DNA of 64,000 nucleotides from an uncultured Eubacteriales bacterium. Lineage in GTDB: Bacteria > Bacillota > Clostridia > Peptostreptococcales > Anaerovoracaceae. The stretch is from contig UQOC01000007.1 of NCBI GenBank assembly GCA_900542565.1, positions 1 to 64,000 of the forward strand. The letters run 5' to 3'. Below, in pieces: positions 1 through 8,661 of the stretch. A program made the position numbers and the translations under genes. The notes under the pieces are model-generated. The model did not search any database, was not told where the DNA came from, and saw only the letters and a list, made by a program, of their open reading frames with translations. Every line of letters starts with the position of its first letter. Positions within the stretch are counted from its first letter, which is position 1.

Positions 1-1150
1 AAAAGACCTCATAAGGTGTTTTGCCGCCGAGGATCTTCCTTGGCACAGAATTGATATGGCTGAACATGATGTTTAGATCATGCTGAGTCAAAGAAGAAAG
101 CTTTCTGCCATTAGGCAGGATATTCCTGACCAGATTATGATTGTTCTCCACATGAGGTTTCTGAGAGGGGGTCTGAGGATCACAATAGAAGATATTAGAT
201 CTTGTTTTTCCGGTCAGAGAATTGGTCTCAAAGAGGGAGACTTTTTCAAACTCGGAGCCTCTGTCGGTGAGGATGAGGGAGAAGAGTTTGAAGAAATCAT
301 CAGCGAGGATATCCTCAAGCAAGTCAAGGGAAGAAGCCATAGATTCAGAGGTCTTTTCATGATGGAGGATACCGATCATCAGAGAGGTATTCTGAAAAGA
401 GAAAGTCTGGATATATGGGCCGTCCGGCTGATTGTAGAGGGTATCCATTTCAGTAGTAGGGACACAAGGATTCTCCTTGCAGAACAGAAGGTAGTCGGAA
501 TACTTGTGGCCGTCGTAGTTGACAGGTTCTTTGCGTACTTTGATCTTTTTTCTCTGTCGCATGGAGACCTGCCTTCTGAGAGAGAAGTTATCGATGCCGA
601 AATCCTTGAAAATGCCGCCCTCAATGTATGTATAAAGGGATTTGACGGAAATATCAAGTTCGGGATGATTTTCAAGGATATGATAAAGAGACTGGCCTTT
701 ATCAAGAAGTGGCTTGATAGTTTGAGCAATTAGGATTCTGTGAGGCTCAGAGAGGTTCACACCTTGCCTTGAATCGGACAGATGGAAGAGATACTCTTCG
801 TGAGCCCTTGAAGCATTGTAGAAGAAGTGATCCAATCTGCACCTTTGGATGCGTTCGCAGTGATTGCAGGCACCGATGGAGCGGTCACGAAGTGAGCAGG
901 ACTGTTCTTTGTACTGAGGGCATTTGTCGGAGCAAAGCTTGCGAGGCTTGGTGCATGATTTGAAGTTGGCGCAGATGATGGGAGAATTAAAGCGATTGCG
1001 AGGTTTAAGCTTTCTGTGAGCTGTGATCTCCTTAGCAACGGTGGAAGGATCTTTGCCGATAAGGCGAGCGATAGCGGTTTTAGAGAGACGGTTTTCGATT
1101 CCGTCCTGGATAGCTTTTCTTTGATCTAAGGTCAGATGTTTTGATTTCAT
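1..1150 (-). CDS. IS30-family transposase (partial at left edge)
   Basis: The minus strand is open from an ATG at 1150 to the window edge (383 codons, no stop reached). The N-terminus carries a helix-turn-helix (residues about 5-40, LSKTAIARLIGKDPSTVAKE), followed by a Cys-rich stretch that could bind zinc. The rest fits an IS30 DDE integrase core: Asp in EMDTLYNQ, Asp in LTDRGSEF, and Glu in PHVENNHN. The visible C-terminal part includes the IS30-type motif VPRKILGGKTPYEVF. A Shine-Dalgarno AGAAAGGA precedes the ATG. The enzyme would catalyse cut-and-paste or circle-mediated transposition of its own element. The left end of the element lies outside the window. Confidence 0.9.
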   Translation of the reverse strand, partial: MKSKHLTLDQRKAIQDGIENRLSKTAIARLIGKDPSTVAKEITAHRKLKPRNRFNSPIICANFKSCTKPRKLCSDKCPQYKEQSCSLRDRSIGACNHCERIQRCRLDHFFYNASRAHEEYLFHLSDSRQGVNLSEPHRILIAQTIKPLLDKGQSLYHILENHPELDISVKSLYTYIEGGIFKDFGIDNFSLRRQVSMRQRKKIKVRKEPVNYDGHKYSDYLLFCKENPCVPTTEMDTLYNQPDGPYIQTFSFQNTSLMIGILHHEKTSESMASSLDLLEDILADDFFKLFSLILTDRGSEFEKVSLFETNSLTGKTRSNIFYCDPQTPSQKPHVENNHNLVRNILPNGRKLSSLTQHDLNIMFSHINSVPRKILGGKTPYEVF

Positions 1151-1222
1151 GATAGTGTCCTTTCTGTCCCATGAACAGGCACAAAAACAGGATAACCGGA
1201 AATCAGTCTTACATAAAGAGCT

Positions 1223-1276
1223 AATGAAAAACGAACTTCGTTAAAGGAAGGTACATCTGGAAGTTAGTTTTTCATT
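1223..1276. repeat. Imperfect 16-bp inverted repeat beside the IS30 gene
   Basis: The arm at 1223-1238 (AATGAAAAACGAACTT) is matched by an inverted copy at 1261-1276 with one mismatch, separated by 22 bases. It lies just upstream of the transposase start. It could belong to the end of the insertion sequence or be an operator or hairpin of the element. The terminal inverted repeat cannot be defined because the other IS end is not in the window. Confidence 0.5.
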
Positions 1277-1286
1277 TCAAGAGTCT

Positions 1287-1317
1287 CAAAGGAGAGGATG
1301 AGCCTCTCCTTTTTTTG
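1287..1317 (+). terminator. Rho-independent terminator
   Basis: GGAGAGG (1291-1297) pairs with CCTCTCC (1303-1309) around a 5-base loop and runs into a string of T (1310-1317). It would stop rightward transcription leaving the IS30 region before the next gene. Confidence 0.75.
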
Positions 1318-1318
1318 T

Positions 1319-1347
1319 TTGTATTTTCCACTGATTTGGTGTATGAT
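1319..1347 (+). promoter_or_regulatory. Candidate sigma-A promoter
   Basis: TTGTAT, a 17-base spacer, then TATGAT, about 35 bases ahead of the GTG at 1383 and directly after a terminator. Only by-eye consensus matching supports it. Confidence 0.4.
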
Positions 1348-1382
1348 AATAATGTATAGCAAAAAAAGGGGGAAGAAACAGA

Positions 1383-2045
1383 GTGCGAAAGTTTAATATG
1401 TTTTGCTCGTTTGCACTTGTGTTGTTTATGACGCTGCTGATAATCACTGTGGGGCAGAACGCAGTTTTAAGGACATCGGCAGGCTATACATTCTATTTCA
1501 ATGACACAAGAGTAGTCGACAGTTTGGGGGTAAACTACAGCAATTCAGAAATGTCCCAGGAGATCACATCATTTATGAACTCGTGGAGGCCGGAGGAATT
1601 TCAGGTCTATGACGATACGGGATATGATATGCAGGGGATTTTCAGTGAAAGGGACAGCGATAATATGCTGGCTGTAAAGAAGGCGGCTGACATAAGTCTT
1701 ATCGTGTGCATAGTGAGTTTGATAATTACTGTAGCAATTTATGTTTATTTTTTAAAAAATGATTTTAAACTGGTACTCAGACGGAGGCTGTGGGTAGTGA
1801 CAGGGTTTACTGCCGTTTTGCTCATAGGCGAGACAATACTCACAAAGACCTCTGCAGGCGTGTCATTTCTGATGAATGTCATTGGACTTGAGACTCTTCT
1901 GGACAATTCCGCTCTCAGGGTACTGCTGGGTGGAGACTTCATCAGCATGGCGGGAACTTTTCTTGTTTTGTACACACTGGCAGCCTTTTTTGCGGTGTTC
2001 TATGTGACAAGGGTGCTCACGAAGCCGCCGAGGATATTTTTTTAA
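1383..2045 (+). CDS. Small integral membrane protein, distant TIGR01906/DUF1461-like
   Basis: A 220-residue protein with a GTG start behind GGGGGAAG. It has an N-terminal hydrophobic segment (about 8-28), a roughly 75-residue extracytoplasmic stretch rich in acidic and aromatic residues, and three further hydrophobic segments (about 100-122, 138-158, 190-212). The topology, and an acidic patch followed by a DNMLAVKKAADIS-like stretch before the second membrane segment, resemble the TIGR01906 family member at 18206-18871. The conserved FDP/DPV/LP region of that family is poorly kept here, so this is at best a divergent relative. No enzymatic motif is visible and the function is unknown. It is the first gene after a terminator and is followed 8 bp later by the DJ-1 gene, so the two may be co-transcribed. 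Confidence 0.65.
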   Translation: MRKFNMFCSFALVLFMTLLIITVGQNAVLRTSAGYTFYFNDTRVVDSLGVNYSNSEMSQEITSFMNSWRPEEFQVYDDTGYDMQGIFSERDSDNMLAVKKAADISLIVCIVSLIITVAIYVYFLKNDFKLVLRRRLWVVTGFTAVLLIGETILTKTSAGVSFLMNVIGLETLLDNSALRVLLGGDFISMAGTFLVLYTLAAFFAVFYVTRVLTKPPRIFF

Positions 2046-2059
2046 AAGGAGAAATGCTT

Positions 2060-2605
2060 ATGATTCTTGTGCATCTGGCTAGGGGGTTTGAAGAAGTTGA
2101 AGCTGTTACGGTCGTAGATATACTGCGCCGGGCTGGAATGGACGCCCATTTTGTGTCGCTGACCACGACAAGGGAAGTGGTCGGCGCCCACGGCATTACC
2201 ATAGATGCTGACTATATGTATCAGGATATTGATTACGATTACTGCGAAATGTTGATATTGCCCGGAGGGATGGACGGGGCCGTGAACATGCTCCACCATA
2301 AGGGCATATGCAGTAAGGTGAAAAAATTCGCAAGGGACGGGCGGGGGATAGCCGCCATATGCGCCGCACCGATGGTGCTGGGGGAACTGGGAGTCCTTGA
2401 GAACAGGAAGGCTACCATATATCCCGGCATGGAGGACAAGCTCAAAGGCGCAGAATACATAGATATACCTGTCGTAAGGGATATCAATATAATCACATCT
2501 CAGGGACCGGGAACAGCTATGCAGTTTGCTCTGGCCATTGTGGGATTTTTTAAGGGAGAAGAAGCGGCCGAAAATATAGCTGAAGGGCTGCTGTTAGATA
2601 TATGA
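2060..2605 (+). CDS. DJ-1/PfpI family protein
   Basis: A cytoplasmic class I glutamine amidotransferase-fold protein of the DJ-1/ThiJ/PfpI family (about 181 residues). The nucleophile elbow [11 protein letters not shown] carries the reactive Cys, and the conserved Glu near the N-terminus is in FEEVEAVT. Members act as deglycases, chaperones, peptidases or redox sensors, so the substrate cannot be named. ATG codons at 2054 and 2060 are both in frame. The AGGAG at 2047-2051 is spaced much better for 2060, so I choose that. Its stop overlaps the next start (ATGA), indicating translational coupling to the PHP gene. Confidence 0.85.
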   Translation: MILVHLARGFEEVEAVTVVDILRRAGMDAHFVSLTTTREVVGAHGITIDADYMYQDIDYDYCEMLILPGGMDGAVNMLHHKGICSKVKKFARDGRGIAAICAAPMVLGELGVLENRKATIYPGMEDKLKGAEYIDIPVVRDINIITSQGPGTAMQFALAIVGFFKGEEAAENIAEGLLLDI

Positions 2606-3393
2606 ATTTAAAAACTGATTTTCATATCCATACATGGTATTCTGACGGGACCTTGAGCCCTTCGGAGATAGTACAGAAATATTCCTGCGAAAGATACGAT
2701 GTCATAGCCATAACAGATCATGAGACGACGGCGGGTATCAAAGAAGCTGAAGAAAAAGGCAGAGAAGTGAATCTCAAAGTTGTGGCAGGTATCGAGCTGC
2801 CTGCGGTTTTTGAGGGAAAAGAACTTCATATATTAGGCTATCATTTTGATCTGAAAAACAGGGCCCTGACGGAAAAACTGGATTTTATGGCCGAAAAACG
2901 CAGGGAAAGAAATGCCCGCCTCCTAAAAGCCATCAGAGAAAAGGGATATGAAATAGAAGAACAGGATCTTATCTTCAGAGAGGGCCAGACATATATAGGA
3001 AAACCCAACTTTGCACGGGCGCTCATAAAAAAAGGCTATATCAACAAAGTATCTGAGGCTTTTGAACCGGGAAGATTTCTCGAAGATCCTCAGCTGAAGG
3101 AAATAAAAAAATATCTTATCCCGGCAGATGAAGCTCTGACCATTATCCGAGATGCAGGAGGCATCCCGGTACTTGCCCATCCATGCAAGATCCGTGGTAT
3201 TGGCCGCAGGGGAAGCGAGGAATTCAGGGATTCTTTCAGCCAGCTCCTTAAACGGCTCAGGCAGGCCGGTCTGAAAGGCCTGGAGTGCATATATCCGGAT
3301 CATACGGAAGAAGAAAGATTATTTTTTATAGATGAAGCTGCCAGGCTGCATCTTCATATAACAGAAGGCTCGGATTTTCACGGCGACAGGTAA
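2602..3393 (+). CDS. PHP-domain phosphoesterase (TrpH/YciV-like)
   Basis: This is a 263-residue polymerase-and-histidinol-phosphatase (PHP) domain protein. Metal ligands are visible in the expected order: HIHTWYSDG near residue 8, ITDHET near 44, GIEL near 67, VLAHPCK near 192, and GSDFHG at the extreme C-terminus. The TrpH/YciV family removes phosphate from the 3' end of nucleotides and short oligonucleotides, which is the likely activity. The protein stops three residues after the last metal motif, slightly shorter than many relatives, but all ligands appear present. It overlaps the DJ-1 gene by 4 bp. The hairpin at 3447-3491 lies about 55 bp downstream. Confidence 0.85.
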   Translation: MNLKTDFHIHTWYSDGTLSPSEIVQKYSCERYDVIAITDHETTAGIKEAEEKGREVNLKVVAGIELPAVFEGKELHILGYHFDLKNRALTEKLDFMAEKRRERNARLLKAIREKGYEIEEQDLIFREGQTYIGKPNFARALIKKGYINKVSEAFEPGRFLEDPQLKEIKKYLIPADEALTIIRDAGGIPVLAHPCKIRGIGRRGSEEFRDSFSQLLKRLRQAGLKGLECIYPDHTEEERLFFIDEAARLHLHITEGSDFHGDR

Positions 3394-3446
3394 ACGCCCC
3401 GTAAAACCAGCCGGTTAAATAAATAATATACGCAGAGGAGATTGAG

Positions 3447-3491
3447 ACGCGTCATAAACAAAGGCATAGCCTTTGTTTTGGCGTGTTTTTT
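3447..3491 (+). promoter_or_regulatory. Hairpin terminator/attenuator in the glp operon leader, probable GlpP target
   Basis: A perfect 10-bp stem (3456-3465 with 3469-3478, loop ATA) sits inside an outer ACGC/GCGT pairing (3447-3450 with 3481-3484) and runs into a T-tract at 3484-3491. The GTG start of the glpA-like gene is only 31 bp further on, leaving no room for a promoter between. RNA polymerase must therefore pass the hairpin to express the operon. GlpP antiterminators act on such leader terminators in Bacillus, and a glpP gene is third in this operon. Confidence 0.7.
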
Positions 3492-3521
3492 TGCAAAAAA
3501 ACAGTTACAGGAGGGAGACAA

Positions 3522-4973
3522 GTGTATAAAGTTGCCATAATAGGAGCAGGCGTAGTTGGCGCCATGACTGCAAGGCGGCTGTCAGCCTATGAGGGGGAGA
3601 TAGTGATCCTGGAAAAAGAACAGGATGTGGCCATGGGCCAGTCAAAAGCCAACAGCGGTATCGTCCATGCTGGTTTCGATCCGGTACCGGGCAGTCTTAA
3701 AGCAGAAATGAACATACAGGGCAGCCGGATGATGGAAGAAACATGCAGCCTGCTGGGAGTAGGATACAGACGAAACGGATCGCTGGTGGCCGCTTTCAGC
3801 GATGAGGACTGCCTGACTTTGAAAAAGCTATACGAGCGCGGGATAGAAAACGGAGTTGAAGGGCTGAGGATACTTGAAGGAGAAGAGATATTCCGGATAG
3901 AAAAAAACCTTTCACGCAAGATAAAGAAAGCCCTGTATGCGCCGACAGGAGCCGTAGTATGCCCTTATGACCTGACCATCGAAGCCGCAGGCTGCGCAAT
4001 GGATAACGGAGCAAGGCTGATGCGTTCGTTTGAGGTAGAGAAAATAGACAGGACAGACGGAACCTTTGTGATAACGGCTGCCGATGGGAGAAAGATACAG
4101 TCTCGGTTTGTCATCAACTGTGCGGGATTGTACTCAGATAAGATAGCCCGGATGGTCGGCGATGATTCTTTTAATATCACGCCCAGAGCAGGAGAGTATC
4201 TGCTTCTGGATAAAGAAGCCGCTTATCTGACTGACACGACCATATTTAAAGTTCCCGACAAGATGGGCAAAGGCGTCTTGGCCGTAAAGACTGTTGACGG
4301 CAATATACTGCTGGGGCCCACATCAGTTGACAGGACCGGCAGGGACGACTTTTCCGTGACAGAAGCCGGGATGGAAAATATAAAAAATAAGGAATCCATG
4401 TTTTTCGACCGGATACCGTATGACAAGGTCATAACACAGTTTGCCGGCCTGAGAGCCCACGGCGACAAGGGGGATTTCATCATCAACAGTCCGGTGCCGG
4501 GATTTGTAAATGCTGCCGCCATAGAATCGCCGGGACTCACATCAGCTCCCGCCATAGCCCTGAAGATAGAGAAGATCCTCATCGAACAGGGCTTTGAACC
4601 AGACACGAAGGAAAACTACGACCCAGGAAGGCCAAAACGCAAGATATTCGCAAAATGTTCAGTTGAAGAAAAAAATGACCTGATAAAACAGGACCCCTCT
4701 TATGGTCATGTTGTCTGCCGCTGTGAAGAAGTAACAGAAGCAGAGATAAAAGAAGCCATCCATAGAGCTCCGGGCGCCGTGGATATTGACGGGATCAAGA
4801 GAAGGACAAGGAGCGGCATGGGCCGGTGCCAGGGAGGATTCTGCATGCCGCAGGTCCTTGAGATACTTGCCAGGGAACTTGGAAAAAGTCCCCTGAAGAT
4901 CACAAAAAAAGGAGGGGATTCCAATATACTGACAGGAATGATAAGGGGAGGTGATAAAGATGATCTATGCTGA
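3522..4973 (+). CDS. FAD-dependent glycerol-3-phosphate dehydrogenase-like protein (GlpA type) with BFD Fe-S domain
   Basis: A 483-residue flavoprotein of the DAO/GlpA superfamily. The N-terminal dinucleotide fold is AIIGAGVVGAMTARRL, and the catalytic region includes QSKANSGIVHAGFDP. Residues about 395-450 form a BFD-type [2Fe-2S] binding domain with four cysteines (CRCEE and CQGGFC). In Clostridia this type is paired with a second FAD/NAD flavoprotein and DUF1667, as here, and oxidises glycerol 3-phosphate to dihydroxyacetone phosphate. A hydroxyacid such as 2-hydroxyglutarate is an alternative substrate. The start is taken as GTG 3522 behind CAGGAGGGAG, not the upstream in-frame codon at 3483, which would add 13 residues encoded in the hairpin. 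It overlaps the next gene. Confidence 0.85.
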   Translation: MYKVAIIGAGVVGAMTARRLSAYEGEIVILEKEQDVAMGQSKANSGIVHAGFDPVPGSLKAEMNIQGSRMMEETCSLLGVGYRRNGSLVAAFSDEDCLTLKKLYERGIENGVEGLRILEGEEIFRIEKNLSRKIKKALYAPTGAVVCPYDLTIEAAGCAMDNGARLMRSFEVEKIDRTDGTFVITAADGRKIQSRFVINCAGLYSDKIARMVGDDSFNITPRAGEYLLLDKEAAYLTDTTIFKVPDKMGKGVLAVKTVDGNILLGPTSVDRTGRDDFSVTEAGMENIKNKESMFFDRIPYDKVITQFAGLRAHGDKGDFIINSPVPGFVNAAAIESPGLTSAPAIALKIEKILIEQGFEPDTKENYDPGRPKRKIFAKCSVEEKNDLIKQDPSYGHVVCRCEEVTEAEIKEAIHRAPGAVDIDGIKRRTRSGMGRCQGGFCMPQVLEILARELGKSPLKITKKGGDSNILTGMIRGGDKDDLC

Positions 4974-6360
4974 TGTGGCAGTGATAGGCGGCGGACCGGC
5001 CGGCATGAGCGCTGCCGTTGCGGCAAAAGAGGCAGGCGCCGGCAAGGTGATGCTCATAGAGAGAGACCATATGCTGGGAGGGATATTGCTCCAGTGCATC
5101 CACAATGGTTTTGGCCTGCACAAATTTAAAGAAGAACTTACAGGACCTGAATACGCAGCCAGATACAAAACCTTGACAGAAAAATCTGCAATAACGGTTT
5201 TTACTGATACTATGGTGACCGGGATTTCCGAAGAAAAGACAATAACATGTGTAAATTCTGCCGACGGATGTTTTCAGATCAGAGCAGGAGCCTTGATACT
5301 TGCCATGGGATGCCGGGAAAGGCCCAGAGGCGCCCTGATGACGCCCGGCGACAGGCCGGCAGGAGTCATGACTGCAGGTACAGCCCAGAAATTTGTAAAT
5401 ATAAAGGGATTTATGCCGGGAAAGCGGATCGTGATCCTTGGCTCAGGCGACATCGGCCTAATAATGGCTCGCAGGATGACATTGGAGGGGGCCAGTGTGG
5501 AAGCCGTATGCGAGATCATGGAGGATTCCGGCGGACTGACGCGAAACATATCCCAGTGCCTCAGAGATTTTAATATCCCGCTGAAACTCAGCCATACAGT
5601 CACACAGATCCATGGAAAAGAACGGCTTAAAGGCGTGACCGTTGCCAAGGTAGACCAGGATAAAAAACCTATAAATGGAACAAAAGAATATATACCATGT
5701 GATACATTGATGCTTTCTGTTGGGCTCATACCCGAAAATGAACTGAGCAAGATGGCCGGTATAAAGATCGACACCAGGACAAAAGGGCCTGTTGTGGATG
5801 AAAACAGGCAGACCTCGGTTCCGGGCATTTTTGCCTGCGGAAATGTGGTGAAAGTACACGAACTTGTGGATTATGTTTCAGATGAAGGAGAAACTGCCGG
5901 AAGAGCCGCTGCGGCATATGCTATGGGAATGCCGCAGCCGGAGCATACGCATGGAAAGGGAAATATGCCTTCTGAGAAAAAGGGTGTGAAGAATATGCCT
6001 CCAGATGACGGATGCCATGTGATCTGCACCGTCTGCCCGGTAGGATGTACCGTCAAGGTGACAAAATGCGCAGAGGAATATGAAACAGAGGGCAACAGGT
6101 GCATAAGAGGTAAAAAACACGCCATACAGGAAATGATCTGTCCGTGCAGGGTGCTGACGACCACTATGAGGACAGAAAAGGGAGACATGGTTCCTGTCAG
6201 GACCGACAGGCCGGTGCCGAAAGACAGGATATTTGATTGCATGAAAGAACTCGATAAAAAAACCTTGTTGTTGCCAATAGCTTTGGGTGATATTATAATA
6301 AAAGGGATAGGGGGCACAGACGCAAATCTTGTCTGCGCCGGAACCATAAGCAAAAAATAG
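4960..6360 (+). CDS. NAD(P)/FAD oxidoreductase (GlpB-like) fused to DUF1667
   Basis: A 466-residue protein. Residues 1-330 are a two-dinucleotide flavoprotein with FAD motif VIGGGPAGMSAAVAA, a second Rossmann motif ILGSGDIGLIMARR, and the terminal FAD contact PGIFACGNV. Residues about 350-462 are a DUF1667 domain with the Cys set CTVCPVGC and NRCIRGKKHA, probably binding an iron-sulfur cluster. In many Clostridia DUF1667 is a separate gene after this flavoprotein; here the two are fused. It should pass electrons from the GlpA-like subunit to NAD or a quinone-like acceptor. The start is ATG 4960 behind GGGGAGGTGA; the GTG nine bases upstream lies within that Shine-Dalgarno. Confidence 0.85.
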   Translation: MIYADVAVIGGGPAGMSAAVAAKEAGAGKVMLIERDHMLGGILLQCIHNGFGLHKFKEELTGPEYAARYKTLTEKSAITVFTDTMVTGISEEKTITCVNSADGCFQIRAGALILAMGCRERPRGALMTPGDRPAGVMTAGTAQKFVNIKGFMPGKRIVILGSGDIGLIMARRMTLEGASVEAVCEIMEDSGGLTRNISQCLRDFNIPLKLSHTVTQIHGKERLKGVTVAKVDQDKKPINGTKEYIPCDTLMLSVGLIPENELSKMAGIKIDTRTKGPVVDENRQTSVPGIFACGNVVKVHELVDYVSDEGETAGRAAAAYAMGMPQPEHTHGKGNMPSEKKGVKNMPPDDGCHVICTVCPVGCTVKVTKCAEEYETEGNRCIRGKKHAIQEMICPCRVLTTTMRTEKGDMVPVRTDRPVPKDRIFDCMKELDKKTLLLPIALGDIIIKGIGGTDANLVCAGTISKK

Positions 6361-6378
6361 ACAGGAGATGGAAGAGAG

Positions 6379-6930
6379 ATGTCTGTATTTGGCAACAGAA
6401 AAGTCGCAGCGGCGGTAAGAACAAAGGAGGATTTTGATATCGCGCTGCTATCCAGAGTCGATGTGATATTTCTGCTGTATTCAAGCATACTGACCATGAA
6501 AGCATATGTGGAAAAATGCCACAAGGCTGGAAAGATCATTTTCATACACATGGACTTTGCAGAAGGAATAGGGAAAGACAGGGCCGGACTTGAACTCCTA
6601 AAAAGGATGGGAGTTGACGGCATACTCACCACCAAGACAAACATGATAAGGCCCGCAAAGGATTTGGGCCTCATAACCGTACAGCGGTTTTTTATAGTAG
6701 ATTCCCATTCGGTGGATACGGCAGTGGAATCCATCAGGATCGCAAAGCCTGATGTGGTGGAGATAATGCCGGGCGTGCTGAGCAAAAAGATAAAGGAATT
6801 CGCCCAAAAGATCTCCACAGATATACTCGCAGGCGGCCTGGTGGAATTCCCATGGGAGGTAGATGACGCCATATCCGCCGGTGCGGCGGCAGTATCCACA
6901 GCCGACCGCGATCTGTGGGATTACAGGTAA
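6379..6930 (+). CDS. glpP: Glycerol-3-phosphate responsive antiterminator GlpP
   Basis: A 183-residue GlpP-family protein with a TIM-barrel-like sequence: LSRVDVIFLLYSSIL, IFIHMDFAEGIGKD, GILTTKTNMIRPAK, DVVEIMPGVLSK and LAGGLVEFPWEV are the family signatures. In Bacillus, GlpP bound to glycerol 3-phosphate prevents transcription termination in the leaders of glp operons. It is the third gene of the glp-like operon, 18 bp after the GlpB-like gene, and its likely RNA target is the hairpin at 3447-3491. That would make the operon self-inducing by its own substrate. No glycerol kinase or facilitator gene lies nearby. Confidence 0.9.
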   Translation: MSVFGNRKVAAAVRTKEDFDIALLSRVDVIFLLYSSILTMKAYVEKCHKAGKIIFIHMDFAEGIGKDRAGLELLKRMGVDGILTTKTNMIRPAKDLGLITVQRFFIVDSHSVDTAVESIRIAKPDVVEIMPGVLSKKIKEFAQKISTDILAGGLVEFPWEVDDAISAGAAAVSTADRDLWDYR

Positions 6931-6976
6931 AGATCAGTTAGCGCAATCATATGTAGAAGGAAAAGGTATCTGAAAG

Positions 6977-8659
6977 ATGAAGATTAAATTTTGCGGGGCG
7001 TCCATAGGCGTCACAGGTTCATGCCACCTCATCACAACGGACAAGCATAAGCTTTTGCTGGACTGCGGACAGTTTCAGGGCGGAAAGGCTGTGGAAAAGA
7101 TGAATGAAGAACCTTTCCCCTTTGATCCGGCCCAAATAGAATGGGTAATCCTCAGCCATGCACATATCGATCACTGCGGCAGGCTTCCGCTGCTGGTAAA
7201 AAGAGGATTCAAAGGACAGATATACTGCACTGACGCTACGGCAGACCTTCTTGAGGTGATGCTCAAGGACAGCGCCTACATACACGAAAAAGATGCCCAG
7301 TGGCAGAGCAAGAAAAACGCCAGGACCGGAAAACCGCCGGTTGAACCGCTGTATACTATAGATGATGCAGAAGATGCGCTCAAACTGGTCAGGCCGGTCC
7401 TATACGACCAGCTCATCGAACTGGCTCCGGAAATAAGGATAGTGTTCAACGACGCCGGACATATTCTGGGATCAGCCATAACAGAGTTGTGGATAACTGA
7501 AGGAGAAAATACTTCAAAGATCGTATTTTCCGGAGACCTGGGAGTCACCAACAGACCGATACTGAGAGACCCCGTGAAGATAAAAAAAGCAGACTATGTC
7601 ATAATGGAGACCACATACGGCAACAGGCTCCATCCTGCCAATGCCACCAGCATAGATGAGCTCATACACATTACCCTTGCGACCGTAAAGCGTGGCGGGA
7701 GTGTGATAATCCCGTCATTTGCCGTAGGCAGGACCCAGGAACTGATATACCAGTTCAATATGTTCTATGAACAGCATCCCGAATACCAGAGCCAGCTTGA
7801 AAATGTGAATGTCTATATCGACAGCCCGATGGCAACAACGGCTACTGAAGTGTTCAAGAGGAATGCCCAGGTGTTCGATGAAAAGACCAAAGAGTATATC
7901 CTCAGCGGAGATAACCCTCTGGACTTTAAGAACCTGAAGTTCACCAGGAATACGGCCGATTCCATGATGCTCAACGAGGATAAGTCGCCTAAGATCATCA
8001 TTTCCGCCAGCGGCATGTGCGAGGCAGGCCGCATACGCCATCACCTCAAACATAACTTGTGGGACAGCAGGAACAGCATAGTATTTGTAGGCTATCAGGC
8101 GGAAGGTACGCTGGGCCGGATGCTCATAGAAGGTGCAAAAGAGGTCAAGCTGTTTGGGGAGACTATATCTGTAAAAGCTGAGATCCACAATCTGGAAGGA
8201 TTTTCCGGACATGCTGACCAGAAAGGACTTATGGACTGGCTCAGCGGCTTCCGGCAGGAGCCTGAGCAGATATTCCTCGTACATGGCGAACTGGAATCCA
8301 AAAAAGATTTTGCAAGGCTGGTAGGTGATGAACTTGGTTTCCATCCGGTAGTCATAACGGAAAATTCTGAATTTGAACTGGAAACAGGCCAGCTGCTCAG
8401 CAGAGATCAGGTCATCATGGATGTCATGGATGATGAAGGCATCGAAGAACTCAAAGACAAGATCGGAGTTATAAAATCTGAACTTGACAGCGTCCTTTCA
8501 TCTACACAGGGTATAATAGAGAACAAGATCTCTGCCGAAAAATTGCAGCAGATCAACAATATTGTCCTGGAACTTGAAAAAGCTTCGGCAAACCTGGGAT
8601 CATCCATAACATCTGAGGACAGGGACAGCACGCCCCTCAGCCAGCAAAAGGAGATGTGA
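6977..8659 (+). CDS. Metallo-beta-lactamase/beta-CASP RNA-processing nuclease
   Basis: A 560-residue beta-CASP family protein. The zinc motif SHAHIDHCG lies at about residues 59-67. Further metal motifs are the Asp in FSGDLG and the His in FSGHADQKG. The beta-CASP cap and RMMBL region (SASGMCEAGRIRHHL, VGYQAEGTLGR, FLVHGE) are intact. Relatives such as the YSH1/CPSF73-like bacterial proteins are RNA endo- or exonucleases. A C-terminal extension of about 80 residues (from about 480) is acidic and helical, probably a coiled coil, and is not part of the nuclease fold. The stop codon is interleaved with the uridine kinase start region, so the genes are coupled. Confidence 0.88.
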   Translation: MKIKFCGASIGVTGSCHLITTDKHKLLLDCGQFQGGKAVEKMNEEPFPFDPAQIEWVILSHAHIDHCGRLPLLVKRGFKGQIYCTDATADLLEVMLKDSAYIHEKDAQWQSKKNARTGKPPVEPLYTIDDAEDALKLVRPVLYDQLIELAPEIRIVFNDAGHILGSAITELWITEGENTSKIVFSGDLGVTNRPILRDPVKIKKADYVIMETTYGNRLHPANATSIDELIHITLATVKRGGSVIIPSFAVGRTQELIYQFNMFYEQHPEYQSQLENVNVYIDSPMATTATEVFKRNAQVFDEKTKEYILSGDNPLDFKNLKFTRNTADSMMLNEDKSPKIIISASGMCEAGRIRHHLKHNLWDSRNSIVFVGYQAEGTLGRMLIEGAKEVKLFGETISVKAEIHNLEGFSGHADQKGLMDWLSGFRQEPEQIFLVHGELESKKDFARLVGDELGFHPVVITENSEFELETGQLLSRDQVIMDVMDDEGIEELKDKIGVIKSELDSVLSSTQGIIENKISAEKLQQINNIVLELEKASANLGSSITSEDRDSTPLSQQKEM

Positions 8660-8661
8660 AC

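Noticed and set aside
80-733. 217-codon plus-strand frame at the left edge
   Set aside because: It is antisense to the IS30 transposase, which is continuously open on the minus strand with its DDE motifs.
5871-6899. 342-codon minus-strand frame
   Set aside because: It is antisense to the DUF1667 domain and glpP, both of which have clear family motifs.
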